Shown here in pieces: positions 1 through 9,504 of a stretch of DNA of 64,000 nt (the stretch's first letter is position 1; every line of letters starts with the position of its first letter). The stretch is from Bacteroidia bacterium (GTDB taxonomy: Bacteria > Bacteroidota > Bacteroidia > B-17B0 > Aurantibacillaceae). Under the pieces are notes generated by a model. The model had not been told where the DNA came from. It did no database searches and saw only the letters and a program-made list of their open reading frames with translations. Location: contig JADLER010000240.1 of the NCBI GenBank assembly GCA_020846025.1, positions 1 through 64,000 on the forward strand, given 5' to 3'. Position numbers and translations under genes: made by a program.

Positions 1-1714
1 CTTTCAGCAATTCTATTTGAGTTAATATTCTTTTAGAAATATCTTTGAGTATTGGATAAAAATAATGTTTTGCGGCTTGATGCCTTTCTGTAATTTGCTT
101 TAAGTAATCACCTTCATGGCTTTCAAATAAACGCATGAGTTGATTAGAAAATTTACCAGCATTTTGTGCTAATGGTTTAAAAAGTTCATGTATTTGTTCT
201 GCCCACAACTTATGTTTTTGTTTATTCGATTTATTTTCATCTAACTGATAGCTTTCAATATGTTTCAAAAATTGAGTATCAATCCATGTATAATTATATG
301 TTTTAAGCAAGTAATCTCTTAAAAATAATTTTCGTTCATTCTGTATATTTTGCTGTAGATCACTATTAACTGGTTTATCATCCACATAGTTAAGCAATGT
401 TTTATCTTGCTGAATGCTTTGAAATTGAATGGGAGTAGTTAAAACCAAACCTTGTAAAGATTTTAAGCGAGATAATGCAACATATACTTGCCCTGGTGCA
501 AACGCTCTATTAATATCTAAAATGGCATTTTCAAAAGTTAATCCTTGACTCTTATGAACGGTTATTGCCCATGCAGTTTTTATAGGAAATTGTTTAAAGA
601 TGCCTATTTCAATTTCATCTACTTCATTTGTAATGGTATTTAATTCGTATTTAATATTTTTCCATTCGTATCTAGTAATTTCAAATGGCTTACTGCCATC
701 TTTAAAATCTACTTCAATAGTTTCATCGGTTAATTTAGACACAACTGCAAGTTTCCCATTAAAAAATAATTGCTGTCCGCTTGGATCATTTTTCACAAAC
801 ATAATTTGTGCTCCAACTTTTAATTCCAACGAATACTCAACTGGGTAAGCCGATTCACTAAACTCATCTTCCACCTCTGCTCGATAGAAGAAAGATTTAC
901 CACTTAATTGTTGTAATGCCGTTTTATTCATTTCGTCGGCTTTATAATTATGGGTAGTAAGTGTTATTGTATTTAAAGCTTTTGAAGCATCGAAATTTGG
1001 TTTGTAAAAAGTATTTAACAAGTCAATATCAGCTTGTGTAACTTTATTATTTCTTAAATGATTTAACAAATCAATAAAAACAATATCGGATTGCCGATAA
1101 ATTTTATCTAGTTCAATATAAACAGGTTTATGTTGTTTTAACGCAAGAGCATCAAAAAAATAAATACTTTGATAATAACGGTTTAAAACATGCCACTCAT
1201 CTTCTTTTACAACAGGTGGCAACTGCATTAAATCACCAATAAACAGTACCTGCACTCCACCAAATGCCTTATGCTGTTGTCGTCTAATATGCTTTAATAC
1301 AAAATCAATCATGTCCAACAAATCAGCACGAAGCATACTTACCTCATCAATAATTAAAAGCTCCAATTCTTGCAACAATCGGCGCTTTTGTTCGCGCATG
1401 TTTAAATGTTTGATAAGCGTAAAAGGCGTATTTACTTTAACATTAAATTCAGTGATTTGAAAAGTGCTATCAGGCACAAATGAGCCAAATGGCAAGCCAA
1501 ATTGTGAGTGAATGGTTACACCTCCAGCATTAATAGCAGCAATGCCTGTGGGTGCTACAATTATTGCATTTTTAAGAGTATGCTCAATAATTTTTCTTAA
1601 AAAAGTAGTTTTACCAGTTCCAGCCTTACCAGTTAAAAAAACCGGACAGTTCGTTTGATTAATATATTTGGCTGCAATTTCTGCAGGTTCTAATTCAATC
1701 TGCGAATTTTTCAT
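1..1714 (-). CDS. PIF1-like ATP-dependent DNA helicase (3' end outside window)
   Basis: The reverse strand is open from an ATG at 1714 to the window edge, giving 571 residues without a stop. The N-terminus has a Walker A motif GKAGTGKT (residues 29-36), followed by the helicase Ia-like APTGIAAINAGG. Further on are the Walker B-like LLIIDEVSML, the motif FIGDLMQLPPV, and the superfamily 1 motif TVHKSQGLTF followed by VYVALSRL. This order is that of PIF1/RecD2-type SF1B helicases, which unwind DNA 5' to 3'. The visible part already exceeds the helicase core; Bacteroidota members usually carry extra C-terminal domains, which would lie beyond the edge. It starts 14 bases after the stop of the HD protein gene and is probably cotranscribed with it. 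The family is certain; the substrate is unknown. Confidence 0.9.
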   Translation of the reverse strand, partial: MKNSQIELEPAEIAAKYINQTNCPVFLTGKAGTGKTTFLRKIIEHTLKNAIIVAPTGIAAINAGGVTIHSQFGLPFGSFVPDSTFQITEFNVKVNTPFTLIKHLNMREQKRRLLQELELLIIDEVSMLRADLLDMIDFVLKHIRRQQHKAFGGVQVLFIGDLMQLPPVVKEDEWHVLNRYYQSIYFFDALALKQHKPVYIELDKIYRQSDIVFIDLLNHLRNNKVTQADIDLLNTFYKPNFDASKALNTITLTTHNYKADEMNKTALQQLSGKSFFYRAEVEDEFSESAYPVEYSLELKVGAQIMFVKNDPSGQQLFFNGKLAVVSKLTDETIEVDFKDGSKPFEITRYEWKNIKYELNTITNEVDEIEIGIFKQFPIKTAWAITVHKSQGLTFENAILDINRAFAPGQVYVALSRLKSLQGLVLTTPIQFQSIQQDKTLLNYVDDKPVNSDLQQNIQNERKLFLRDYLLKTYNYTWIDTQFLKHIESYQLDENKSNKQKHKLWAEQIHELFKPLAQNAGKFSNQLMRLFESHEGDYLKQITERHQAAKHYFYPILKDISKRILTQIELLK

Positions 1715-1728
1715 TTAATACAAGTAGC

Positions 1729-2952
1729 TTAGTCTTTAGGGTAACAAATAAAATACTTAACTACCTTTTTACTAAGCATTTTTATATTCAATTGATCGGA
1801 TGCTTTGGCAACATCTATTAAAGTACCATCTTTTTGAAGTATTTTAATTTGTGAATGAGTATTATAAGCGCTATTATTTACCGCCTCACTAAAAACAAAG
1901 TAGCCCACTTCTTGTTTATCAAGTTTATATTTTTTCATTATCTTTTCACGGATAGATTGCTCATAAGCTTGACTAAATTTTTTCTGTTGTATTTCAATCT
2001 TGTATAATTTTCTGTTCAACAAATTTTGACATAAAGTTGATAGTACCACATCTTGATATGAAGCCCACACCTTTACTGATGCCATAATATCGTAGTCATC
2101 CAACAAAATGAATTGAGCTATTAGTTCAGGTTTATTAATAAAATCCTTCTTAGTAAAATTATTTTTAAGAAATAACGAAAGTGCTGGTGTGGCAAACAAA
2201 TCAGTACCTTGTAATGATAAATCTTTAGCCCGCTTTAAAATATTTACTAATAATTTTTCGGCACTTAAAACAGTTTTATGCAAATAAACTTGCCAATACA
2301 TCAATCGTCGAGCAATCAAAAAATTTTCCACACTATAAATGCCCTTAGCCTCAATTACCAATTCTCCATTTTTCACGTTCAGCATTTTTATAATTCGGTC
2401 GTTACTCACCACACCTTCCGATACGCCAGTAAAAAAGCTGTCTCTGTTTAGATAATCAAGTCTATCCATATCCAATTGACTAGACACCAATTGATGAAGA
2501 AACTTTTTAGGATATTGATTTTTAAATATTTTTATAGCTAAAGATAATTTCCCTTTAAATTGTTTATTCAGTTCATCCATCAGCATTGCCGAAATATCTT
2601 CATGGTGAACGCCTTTTACAATGCTATGTTCTAAAGCATGAGAAAAAGGACCATGACCAATATCATGCAACAAAATGGCAATAATAGCTGCATCACTTTC
2701 TTCTTCGGAAATTTGAATATTTTTAGATTTTAATATCTGTAAAGCATCGGTCATTAGATGCATAGCCCCAATGGCATGGTGAAAACGAGTATGTAATGCA
2801 CCAGGGTACACTAAATTAGTGAGTCCTAATTGTTTAATCCGTCTTAAGCGTTGAAAAGTAGGGTGATTAATTAAATCGTGTACAATATCATTGGGAATCG
2901 TAACAAAACCATATACTGGGTCGTTGATTATTTTTCGCTTATTTATTGTCAT
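1729..2952 (-). CDS. HD domain phosphohydrolase (COG1078 family)
   Basis: A 407-residue protein with the metal-binding HD signature: RFHHAIGAMH near residues 56-65, LLHDIGHGPFSHALEH near 94-109, and DMDRLDYLNRDSF near 161-173. The N-terminal part (DPVYGFVTIPNDIVHDLINH) and the spacing match the COG1078 HD proteins related to dGTP triphosphohydrolases. By family it is a metal-dependent nucleotide phosphohydrolase, but the substrate cannot be told from sequence. The start at 2952 lies 13 bases downstream of a TAAATTTG -7 box. It is divergent from the aminotransferase gene and precedes the PIF1-like helicase gene by 14 bases, so it is likely the first gene of a two-gene operon. Confidence 0.88.
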   Translation of the reverse strand: MTINKRKIINDPVYGFVTIPNDIVHDLINHPTFQRLRRIKQLGLTNLVYPGALHTRFHHAIGAMHLMTDALQILKSKNIQISEEESDAAIIAILLHDIGHGPFSHALEHSIVKGVHHEDISAMLMDELNKQFKGKLSLAIKIFKNQYPKKFLHQLVSSQLDMDRLDYLNRDSFFTGVSEGVVSNDRIIKMLNVKNGELVIEAKGIYSVENFLIARRLMYWQVYLHKTVLSAEKLLVNILKRAKDLSLQGTDLFATPALSLFLKNNFTKKDFINKPELIAQFILLDDYDIMASVKVWASYQDVVLSTLCQNLLNRKLYKIEIQQKKFSQAYEQSIREKIMKKYKLDKQEVGYFVFSEAVNNSAYNTHSQIKILQKDGTLIDVAKASDQLNIKMLSKKVVKYFICYPKD

Positions 2953-2965
2953 AAGAGTATTTAAG

Positions 2966-2973
2966 CAAATTTA
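2966..2973 (-). promoter_or_regulatory. -7 promoter box for the HD phosphohydrolase gene
   Basis: On the minus strand this reads TAAATTTG, a full match to the Bacteroidota -7 consensus TAnnTTTG, 13 bases before the start codon. No clear -33 TTTG was found at the usual distance. It sits back to back with the promoter of the aminotransferase gene. Confidence 0.55.
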
Positions 2974-2995
2974 CACTTTTACTCATAAAAATGAC

Positions 2996-3003
2996 TATTT
3001 TTG
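2996..3003 (+). promoter_or_regulatory. -7 promoter box for the aminotransferase gene
   Basis: Reads TATTTTTG, a full match to TAnnTTTG, ending 24 bases before the ATG at 3028. It overlaps an in-frame TTG at 3001. That rules out the TTG as start if this promoter is used and supports the ATG at 3028. Confidence 0.65.
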
Positions 3004-3027
3004 CGCAACTATACAAATAAAACAATT

Positions 3028-4227
3028 ATGCCTAAAATTTCTGTGAAGGCTAATGAAATGCCTTCTTCACCAATACGTAAATTAGTACCTTTTGCTGATG
3101 CAGCTAAAAAGAAAGGAACTAAAATATATCACTTAAATATTGGGCAACCAGATATTGAAACTCCATCTACTTTCTTAAAAGCAGTACAAACAGCCGATAT
3201 TAAAGTTTTAGAATACAGTCATAGTGCAGGTAACGAAAGCTATCGTAAAAAATTAGCAGGTTATTACCAATCTTATCAAATTGCCGTAGATGCCTCTGAA
3301 ATTATTGTAACTTGCGGTGGCTCCGAAGCTATTGAAATTGCAATGCTTACCTGTTTTAATGCAGGAGACGAGGTTATTATTCCTGAACCATTTTATGCCA
3401 ATTACAATGGTTTTTCAAGAGCCTCTGATGTAACCATTGTTCCTGTAAGAAGTTATATTGAAACCGGATTTGCTTTACCTTCTATCAGCGATTTTGAAAA
3501 AGTGATTACGCCTAAAACAAAAGGGATTATGATTTGTAATCCTGGTAATCCAACAGGCTATTTATATACCAAAGCCGAGCTTGAAGCCTTAAAAGAATTG
3601 GTAAAAAAGTACGACTTATTTTTATTAAGCGACGAAGTATATCGTGAGTTTTGTTATGATGGAAAAGAATATGTATCTGTTATGCACCTCACTGGTATTG
3701 AGAACAATGTAGTGTTACTCGATTCAATCTCAAAACGCTATAGCGCTTGTGGTGCTCGTATTGGTGCTATGATAACTAAAAACAAAGAAGTAATGGCGGC
3801 GGCTATGAAATTTGCACAAGCTCGACTATCACCACCAAGTTACGGGCAGATAGGTGCAGAAGCTGCCCTTGACACACCTACTTCGTACTTTGAAGGTGTT
3901 AAAAAAGAATACATTGAAAGACGAAATTTCTTAGTAGATGAACTAAATAAAATTGAAGGCGTTTTTTGCCCTAAACCTAGTGGCGCCTTTTATTGTATTG
4001 CTCAATTGCCGATTGATGATTCCGATAAATTTTGTCAATGGCTGTTAGAATCGTTTAATTACAATAACCAAACTGTCATGATGGCTCCAGCATCAGGTTT
4101 TTATTCAACCAAAGGGGCTGGAACCAACGAAGTGAGATTAGCTTATGTACTAAACAAAGAAGATTTAAAAAATGCCATTATTTGTTTAAAAGAAGCATTA
4201 AAAATCTATCCTGGAAAAACAAATTAG
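3028..4227 (+). CDS. PLP-dependent aminotransferase (class I/II, AspC-like)
   Basis: A 399-residue fold-type I aminotransferase. Visible landmarks are HLNIGQPDIETP near the start, the cofactor-contacting region VTCGGSEAIEIAM, the substrate/PLP motif CNPGNPTGYLYT, SDEVYREF with the conserved Asp and Tyr, and the lysine segment LDSISKRYSACGARIG, where the Lys would form the Schiff base with PLP. The C-terminal domain keeps the conserved arginine in NEVRLAYV. The family transfers amino groups between amino acids and 2-oxoacids; aspartate, aromatic or alanine specificity cannot be decided here. The reading frame extends upstream to a TTG at 3001, but that codon overlaps the -7 box, so I use the ATG at 3028. 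It converges with the glycosyltransferase gene 5 bases away. Confidence 0.92.
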   Translation: MPKISVKANEMPSSPIRKLVPFADAAKKKGTKIYHLNIGQPDIETPSTFLKAVQTADIKVLEYSHSAGNESYRKKLAGYYQSYQIAVDASEIIVTCGGSEAIEIAMLTCFNAGDEVIIPEPFYANYNGFSRASDVTIVPVRSYIETGFALPSISDFEKVITPKTKGIMICNPGNPTGYLYTKAELEALKELVKKYDLFLLSDEVYREFCYDGKEYVSVMHLTGIENNVVLLDSISKRYSACGARIGAMITKNKEVMAAAMKFAQARLSPPSYGQIGAEAALDTPTSYFEGVKKEYIERRNFLVDELNKIEGVFCPKPSGAFYCIAQLPIDDSDKFCQWLLESFNYNNQTVMMAPASGFYSTKGAGTNEVRLAYVLNKEDLKNAIICLKEALKIYPGKTN

Positions 4228-4232
4228 TTTGA

Positions 4233-5348
4233 TTATTGTGTAATAAGCTGAATTAACTTTTGCCTTTCTTGATCCCAATTATTCTCTACTGCAGCAATAA
4301 TGGTATTACTTTTATATTCGAGGTAATTTTGACTATTTATTAATTCGATTATTTTCTCAGCAATATGTGAAGGTTGGTGATTGTGAATAAACAATCCAAT
4401 TTTATATCTATCAATAAGCATCTGAATTTCTGGTAACTGAGTAGCTAAAATTGGAATACCCGAATGAATATAATCGAATACTTTATTTGGTAATGAAAAA
4501 TGGTAATTCAAATTCGTATCCTTATCAATGGTTATTCCTATATTTGCATTAGCAGTATAATGGCGTAACGAGGTTGCAGACATTTTATCAAGAAACATTA
4601 CTTTTGTGCTTAATTGTAACGAAATCACCATATTTTTCAAAGTTGAGATTACATCACCACTGCCAATAATTAAAAGTAAATACGTATCATCTAAATACTT
4701 AAAAGATTCTACTAATTCCTCTGCACCTCTTTGCACATTTATACCTGCACCTTGAAATATGATTATCTTTTTTCCATAAGGAAGCTTTAACTCCTCTCTC
4801 GTTTTTATGGTTTGAAGTTTGGGATATTGCGGAATATTCCTCACAAAAATAAATGGCACCTGGTATTTATTTGTAAAATAATTGGCAATACTTTTATTTA
4901 CAGTAATACATTTATTAAGTTTTGGTACAATCCACGATTCAATCCACTCCCAAATTTTCTTCTTAAATGAATTTTTTTGTAACTCAGGAACTTCGCAAAA
5001 AATCTCATGACTATCATAAATTAAAGGTATGTGTTTTATTTTTGATACTAAATAGTTAGGTAGTAAGGTATCAAGGTCGTTTGAAAATAAAACATCAGCC
5101 TTATTAAATAGCAAAACAAAAAATAACCGAATATTAAACCAAAAGTAAAAGACTGGGCCTTGTTCAAAAAGCAAAGACATGCGTTTACAAATGTAAGGTC
5201 TTTTCTCGAGTGGACTGGAATGCTTCAGTTTTCTCCCAACCAACAACACATCATAATCTAAATCTACAAATACCTGGCAAGTACGCGCAACACGTTGATC
5301 GGTTGCTAAATCATTAATTACAGAAACTATCACTCTTTTCTTTACCAT
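4233..5348 (-). CDS. glycosyltransferase family 4-like protein
   Basis: A 371-residue protein with the two-Rossmann layout of GT-B enzymes. The N-terminal half has NDLATDQRVARTCQVF and the acceptor-side NDLDTLLPNYL and YDSHEIFCEVPEL. The C-terminal half has IIFQGAGINVQRGAEELVES, LLIIGSGD and a donor-binding region LPNKVFDYIHSGIPILATQLPEI with the conserved Glu. The family moves sugars from nucleotide donors to lipid or polysaccharide acceptors at the inner membrane. No polysaccharide gene cluster surrounds it, so the product is unknown. It begins 32 bases after the stop of the MeaB gene on the same strand and is probably cotranscribed with it. Confidence 0.85.
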   Translation of the reverse strand: MVKKRVIVSVINDLATDQRVARTCQVFVDLDYDVLLVGRKLKHSSPLEKRPYICKRMSLLFEQGPVFYFWFNIRLFFVLLFNKADVLFSNDLDTLLPNYLVSKIKHIPLIYDSHEIFCEVPELQKNSFKKKIWEWIESWIVPKLNKCITVNKSIANYFTNKYQVPFIFVRNIPQYPKLQTIKTREELKLPYGKKIIIFQGAGINVQRGAEELVESFKYLDDTYLLLIIGSGDVISTLKNMVISLQLSTKVMFLDKMSATSLRHYTANANIGITIDKDTNLNYHFSLPNKVFDYIHSGIPILATQLPEIQMLIDRYKIGLFIHNHQPSHIAEKIIELINSQNYLEYKSNTIIAAVENNWDQERQKLIQLITQ

Positions 5349-5380
5349 TTAAAACTAGAATTCTAGAACCAAATTATTAA

Positions 5381-6361
5381 TCAACTTATTTTCTTTAACA
5401 AATCCATAGCTAATTGATAAGGATTAACGTTTTGTTGTAATAATTGTTTTTCCATTTTTATCAACTCGGTTTTTACTTTTGAATTTGAGTAGAAGCGTTC
5501 AATTAGTTCATCATGAATAGTTTGGTGAAGCCATTGCACATTTTGAGACGTTCTCTTATGTTCAAAAAAACGATTATTTAACGTATGATGCTTGTATTTT
5601 TCTATCATATCGTACACTTCCTTAATACCAGTTTGCTCTGTACTCGAACACGTTAACACCTGAGGCTTCCATAAACTATCAGTTGGTGGAAATAGATGAA
5701 GTGCTCTTGCATATTCAGTTTTGGCATGTTTAGCTTTTTCAATATTTGAACCATCAGCCTTGGTAATAACCATACCATCAGCCATCTCCATTATTCCTCG
5801 TTTTATTCCTTGTAATTCATCGCCTGCACCCGCCAACATTAATAATAAAAAAAAGTCGGTAAGTTGATGAACTGCTGTTTCGCTTTGCCCTACTCCCACA
5901 GTTTCAACTATAATATAATCAAAACCTGCTGCTTCACAAATGATAATACTTTCTTTGGTTTTACGGGTAACACCTCCTAAACTTCCTGCACTAGGTGATG
6001 GACGAATAAAAGCTTTAGGATGAATCGATAGTTGCTCCATTCGAGTTTTATCTCCTAAAATACTTCCTTTACTTTTTTGTGAACTTGGATCAATAGCCAA
6101 AACAGCCAGCTTATGTCCCCGATTAACAACTTCTAGGCCAAAACTCTCAATAAAAGTACTTTTACCAACACCAGGAACACCAGTTATTCCCAAGCGAAAT
6201 GAAGAAACGGAATGTTTTAATAACTGATTAATAATTTGTTGAGCTTGTTCCTGATGCTCAGGTTTTGTAGATTCGACTAAAGTTATTGCCCTGCCAACAT
6301 ATGTAATATTTGATGTTAAGATACCATCAACATATTCGTTTATTTGAAAAGATTTACTCAT
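5381..6361 (-). CDS. meaB: methylmalonyl-CoA mutase-associated GTPase MeaB (ArgK family)
   Basis: A 326-residue G3E P-loop GTPase. Motifs are GVPGVGKSTF (Walker A, about residues 60-69), AIDPSSQKSKGSILGDKTRM (switch region), IVETVGVGQSE (Walker B/G3), and DELQGIKRGIMEMAD followed by VITKADGSN, where TKAD is the base-recognition motif. MeaB loads and protects adenosylcobalamin in methylmalonyl-CoA mutase. The mutase subunit genes are not in this window, so the partner is inferred from the family. The start is 11 bases downstream of a good promoter. The ArgK name is historical; a kinase role is unlikely. Confidence 0.92.
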   Translation of the reverse strand: MSKSFQINEYVDGILTSNITYVGRAITLVESTKPEHQEQAQQIINQLLKHSVSSFRLGITGVPGVGKSTFIESFGLEVVNRGHKLAVLAIDPSSQKSKGSILGDKTRMEQLSIHPKAFIRPSPSAGSLGGVTRKTKESIIICEAAGFDYIIVETVGVGQSETAVHQLTDFFLLLMLAGAGDELQGIKRGIMEMADGMVITKADGSNIEKAKHAKTEYARALHLFPPTDSLWKPQVLTCSSTEQTGIKEVYDMIEKYKHHTLNNRFFEHKRTSQNVQWLHQTIHDELIERFYSNSKVKTELIKMEKQLLQQNVNPYQLAMDLLKKIS

Positions 6362-6372
6362 TTTTCACATAA

Positions 6373-6401
6373 CAAAAATAGGGTTTAATTTTTGTTTACA
6401 A
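6373..6401 (-). promoter_or_regulatory. promoter of meaB
   Basis: On the minus strand the -7 box TATTTTTG occupies 6380-6373, and a TTG matching the -33 element lies at 6401-6399. They are separated by 18 bases. The box ends 11 bases before the meaB start. Confidence 0.65.
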
Positions 6402-6458
6402 GGATAGATTTTATACAAATTTAATTACCTTTAATTTTAGAAAAGTTTAAATTTTTAA

Positions 6459-6857
6459 ATGCGCACTTCTACTTTATTAGTTATCATCATTTTTTTAACT
6501 TTAGGTTGTAATAATTGGAAACATAGTACTAATTTCAGTTATCATGAACTAAATTATATAGAATTCGAAAAACAACTCAAACTAGACAGTAATTATCTAT
6601 TAATTGACGTTCGTACCCCTAGAGAATACCTTAAAGGTCACATAAAGAATGCAATTAACATGAGTTATTTTCACTCATGGTTTACAGATAGCATTCAAAA
6701 ACTTGATAAGAGCAAAACTATATATATGTATTGCCAAACACAACATAGAAGTCCATTAGCATCTAAAAAAATGAAAAAAATGGGTTTTAAAAAAATAGTT
6801 GATCTTCAAGGTGGATTTGTAAAGTGGGAGAAGAATCAATTAGCTATACAGAAGTAA
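6459..6857 (+). CDS. rhodanese-like domain lipoprotein
   Basis: A 132-residue protein with an N-terminal signal and lipobox LTLGC (Cys17), so it is probably a lipid-anchored envelope protein. The rest is a single rhodanese domain: LLIDVRTPREYLKGHI near residues 47-62, then the active-site loop CQTQHRS starting at Cys92, and the C-terminal VDLQGGFVKWEKN. The catalytic cysteine is present, so sulfurtransferase or sulfur-binding activity is plausible; the acceptor is unknown. It converges with the beta-barrel gene, with 10 bases between stop codons. The nearest promoter-like element, TACCTTTA, is one base off consensus. Confidence 0.85.
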   Translation: MRTSTLLVIIIFLTLGCNNWKHSTNFSYHELNYIEFEKQLKLDSNYLLIDVRTPREYLKGHIKNAINMSYFHSWFTDSIQKLDKSKTIYMYCQTQHRSPLASKKMKKMGFKKIVDLQGGFVKWEKNQLAIQK

Positions 6858-6867
6858 CGAAGTAATT

Positions 6868-7620
6868 TTAATAGTAGTACATATCTTTAGTACGCTTGTA
6901 TAAAGGCAATATCCAACCAAATCGGAAACCTACTAAAATATCCATACGTTGTTTATTGTCAAACAAGCCGGTATCATAATTGTAGCCTCTTAAACTTTTT
7001 GTAAATGCTTCATAAAATTCAAAACCAGCATAGAAATTTACTAAGCGTGTATTTCCAAAATATTTATAGCCAATAAATTGACTTAATCCAAATCCGCCTG
7101 TAAGTCTATCATAGCCTTTTTTTAAGTCGCCATTTATAGCTGCAATTTTCTTATTTGTATCGTACAATTTTACTTTATGTTGAGTCCAACCTGCCCCTAT
7201 AGTTACAAAAACACCCGAATTAGGATTATGTCCCAATTTATTAATTAAATACCCTGCATTCGCATAAAAATTCCAACCTCTTTCGGTAACTCGTAAATCA
7301 GCAGGATAACCTTCATTATCGGTGATATGTCCATCATCTGTTCTTAGATTAGATAACACATCTTCTTTAACATTAGAACCAAAAAAATAACTTCCCTCTA
7401 CACCAAATAAAATATTGTGTTTGGTTTTCCACACAAAATTTGCTCCAGCATTTAAGTTTTCTCCAAATCGTTTTTGTAAATCGCCAAATGGAACTTGCCC
7501 TCCAAAATGAACGCCAACCATTAGTATACGAAAACTCGAATCTTTAACTGATTGTGCCTTTGCATATAAAACAGCTAATGAACAAATAAAAACGAATTGG
7601 TATTTAATTTTATGAAGCAT
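6868..7620 (-). CDS. outer membrane beta-barrel protein, function unknown
   Basis: A 250-residue protein with a signal peptide (residues 1 to about 22, ending AKAQ). It then has alternating aromatic and glycine-rich strands such as ILFGVEGSYFFGS, WNFYANAGYLINKLG and FVTIGAGWTQHKV. The pattern and length fit an 8- to 10-stranded outer membrane barrel of the type widespread in Bacteroidota. No motif identifies a ligand. It lies just after the terminator of sucD and must have its own start of transcription or depend on readthrough. Confidence 0.7.
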   Translation of the reverse strand: MLHKIKYQFVFICSLAVLYAKAQSVKDSSFRILMVGVHFGGQVPFGDLQKRFGENLNAGANFVWKTKHNILFGVEGSYFFGSNVKEDVLSNLRTDDGHITDNEGYPADLRVTERGWNFYANAGYLINKLGHNPNSGVFVTIGAGWTQHKVKLYDTNKKIAAINGDLKKGYDRLTGGFGLSQFIGYKYFGNTRLVNFYAGFEFYEAFTKSLRGYNYDTGLFDNKQRMDILVGFRFGWILPLYKRTKDMYYY

Positions 7621-7633
7621 AATATTTCATATT

Positions 7634-7669
7634 CAAAAAAAAAGCTGTCTTATATAACTACAGACAGCT
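7634..7669 (-). terminator. Rho-independent terminator of sucD
   Basis: On the minus strand an 8-bp perfect stem (AGCTGTCT with AGACAGCT, loop of 11 bases) is followed by a run of nine T. It lies 25 bases after the sucD stop. Confidence 0.85.
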
Positions 7670-7693
7670 CTTATACTCTTTATTATTTACCTA

Positions 7694-8578
7694 TTACGCA
7701 TTTACGCCTTTTAATACCTGAGCCATAGTTTTTCCGATTGCAGCCGGACTATCTACCACATGCAATCCACATTCACGCATAATAGCCATTTTAGCTTGAG
7801 CTGTATCATCATGTCCACCAACAATGGCACCTGCATGTCCCATTGTACGACCTTTTGGCGCTGTTTGCCCAGCAATAAATCCAACAACTGGTTTTTTATT
7901 ACCATTAGCTTTAATCCAACGAGCAGCATCTGCTTCATAATTTCCACCAATTTCACCAATCATCACAATTGCATCGGTTTCAGGATCGTTCATTAATAAT
8001 TCAACAGCATCGCGAGTAGGTGTTCCAATTATTGGATCACCACCAATACCAATTGCTGTACTTACGCCTAAGCCTGCTTTAGCTACTTGATCAGCTGCTT
8101 CATAAGTTAATGTTCCAGATTTAGAAACAATACCAACACGTCCTTTTTTAAATACAAATCCAGGCATAATACCTACTTTAGCCTCCTCGGCTGTAATTAC
8201 ACCTGGGCAGTTAGGACCTATTAAACGGCAATTTTTTCCTTTAATATATTCCTTAGCGGCAATCATATCTTTAACTGGAATGCCTTCTGTAATACAAATA
8301 ATTACTTTAATTCCAGCGTCAGCCGCTTCCATTACAGCATCAGCAGCAAAAGCAGCTGGTACAAAAATTATAGAAGTATCAGCGCCTGCTTTATCTACAG
8401 CTTCTTTTACTGTATTAAAAACGGGTCTATCAAGATGTTTTGTTCCTCCTTTACCAGGCGTTACACCACCTACAACATTGGTACCATACTCTATCATTTG
8501 AGTAGCATGAAAAGTTCCTTCTCCGCCTGTAAACCCTTGAACGATTACTTTTGAATTTTTTCCGACTAATACGCCCAT
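7694..8578 (-). CDS. sucD: succinyl-CoA synthetase alpha subunit (ADP-forming)
   Basis: At 294 residues this has the standard length for SucD. The N-terminal CoA-binding Rossmann region includes [20 protein letters not shown] and GGVTPGKGG. The middle has [20 protein letters not shown] and [13 protein letters not shown]. The ligase domain has [14 protein letters not shown] and [13 protein letters not shown], whose His is the one phosphorylated in the family. It forms succinyl-CoA synthetase with SucC in the TCA cycle. The sucC gene is not in the window. The upstream gap is 98 bases and I found no full promoter consensus there; the gene ends in its own terminator. Confidence 0.97.
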   Translation of the reverse strand: MGVLVGKNSKVIVQGFTGGEGTFHATQMIEYGTNVVGGVTPGKGGTKHLDRPVFNTVKEAVDKAGADTSIIFVPAAFAADAVMEAADAGIKVIICITEGIPVKDMIAAKEYIKGKNCRLIGPNCPGVITAEEAKVGIMPGFVFKKGRVGIVSKSGTLTYEAADQVAKAGLGVSTAIGIGGDPIIGTPTRDAVELLMNDPETDAIVMIGEIGGNYEADAARWIKANGNKKPVVGFIAGQTAPKGRTMGHAGAIVGGHDDTAQAKMAIMRECGLHVVDSPAAIGKTMAQVLKGVNA

Positions 8579-8676
8579 AATATTATTTTTTTAGTTACTG
8601 TTTATTTTTGATGCGCTAATTTACTGATAAAAATTTATTAAAATACTCTATTTGCCTTTAATTTTTATAAATAAAC

Positions 8677-9471
8677 TCATTTTTTGTAATATTTTAAAGC
8701 CTCGGGCATAAATGCCTTTAAATTAGCTATACGAGTTGCATCACTTGGATGAGTACTTAATATTTCAGGAGGGGTAGCGCCTCCAACACTTGCCATTCTT
8801 TCCCAAAAACCAACTGCTACTTCTGGATTATATCCACCCATTGCTGCAAAAACTAAACCCATTTTATCGGCTTCGGTTTCATGGTTACGACTAAATTTAA
8901 GCATACCTAATTGCGAGCCAATACCAAATGATTGCATAAATAATTGTTGAGTTAATTGAGGCTTAGTTTGTAATGCTACGCCTAAGGCCATTCCACCTGT
9001 TTGTACTAACATAGCGTTACTCATACGTTCACTTCCATGACGTGCTACTGCGTGAGCTATTTCGTGTCCCATAACAATGGCAAGGCTGGCTTCATCTTTG
9101 GTAATTGGTAAAATACCTGTGTAAACTACCACTTTTCCACCTGGCATACACCAAGCGTTTACTTCATTACTCTGTACAACATTAAATGTCCATTGAAAGC
9201 CATTTAATTCGGAACTAAGACCTCTTTCGGAATAATATTTTTCAACTGCACCTTTAATCTTCATACCAATATTTCGTACCATTATTACATCTTTGTTATT
9301 ATCAGGTAATGGTTTGTTTTCTAATAAAAATTTATCATACTCCGAAAAACTAAGTGACATCATTTCAGACTCTGGAACTAAGTTTAAAGAACGACGACCA
9401 GTAATTGCATTTTTTTGACAAGCTAAAAATAGTAACAAAGAACTACTTGTCAATATGAAGAACTTTTTCAT
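8677..9471 (-). CDS. M48 family metallopeptidase lipoprotein
   Basis: A 264-residue protein with a lipobox ending in Cys18 (LFLAC). The zinc site HEIAHAVARH starts at residue 136 and a second acidic element HETEADKMG near 197 supplies the third ligand. The arrangement matches periplasmic M48 peptidases of the LoiP/BepA type, which take part in outer membrane protein quality control. No TPR domain is present, so it resembles LoiP more than BepA. It sits 33 bases after the preceding lipoprotein gene and about 100 bases before sucD on the same strand. Confidence 0.9.
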   Translation of the reverse strand: MKKFFILTSSSLLLFLACQKNAITGRRSLNLVPESEMMSLSFSEYDKFLLENKPLPDNNKDVIMVRNIGMKIKGAVEKYYSERGLSSELNGFQWTFNVVQSNEVNAWCMPGGKVVVYTGILPITKDEASLAIVMGHEIAHAVARHGSERMSNAMLVQTGGMALGVALQTKPQLTQQLFMQSFGIGSQLGMLKFSRNHETEADKMGLVFAAMGGYNPEVAVGFWERMASVGGATPPEILSTHPSDATRIANLKAFMPEALKYYKK

Positions 9472-9504
9472 GGAAGAACTTGATATAATATTTTTATTTT
9501 TAAA

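Noticed and set aside
600-848. Open frame on the plus strand inside the helicase gene
   Set aside because: The opposite strand carries the helicase with clear motifs; this frame is a shadow.
5355-5366. 12-bp palindrome CTAGAATTCTAG before the glycosyltransferase gene
   Set aside because: Too short and AT-rich to support an operator, and it has no T run for a terminator.
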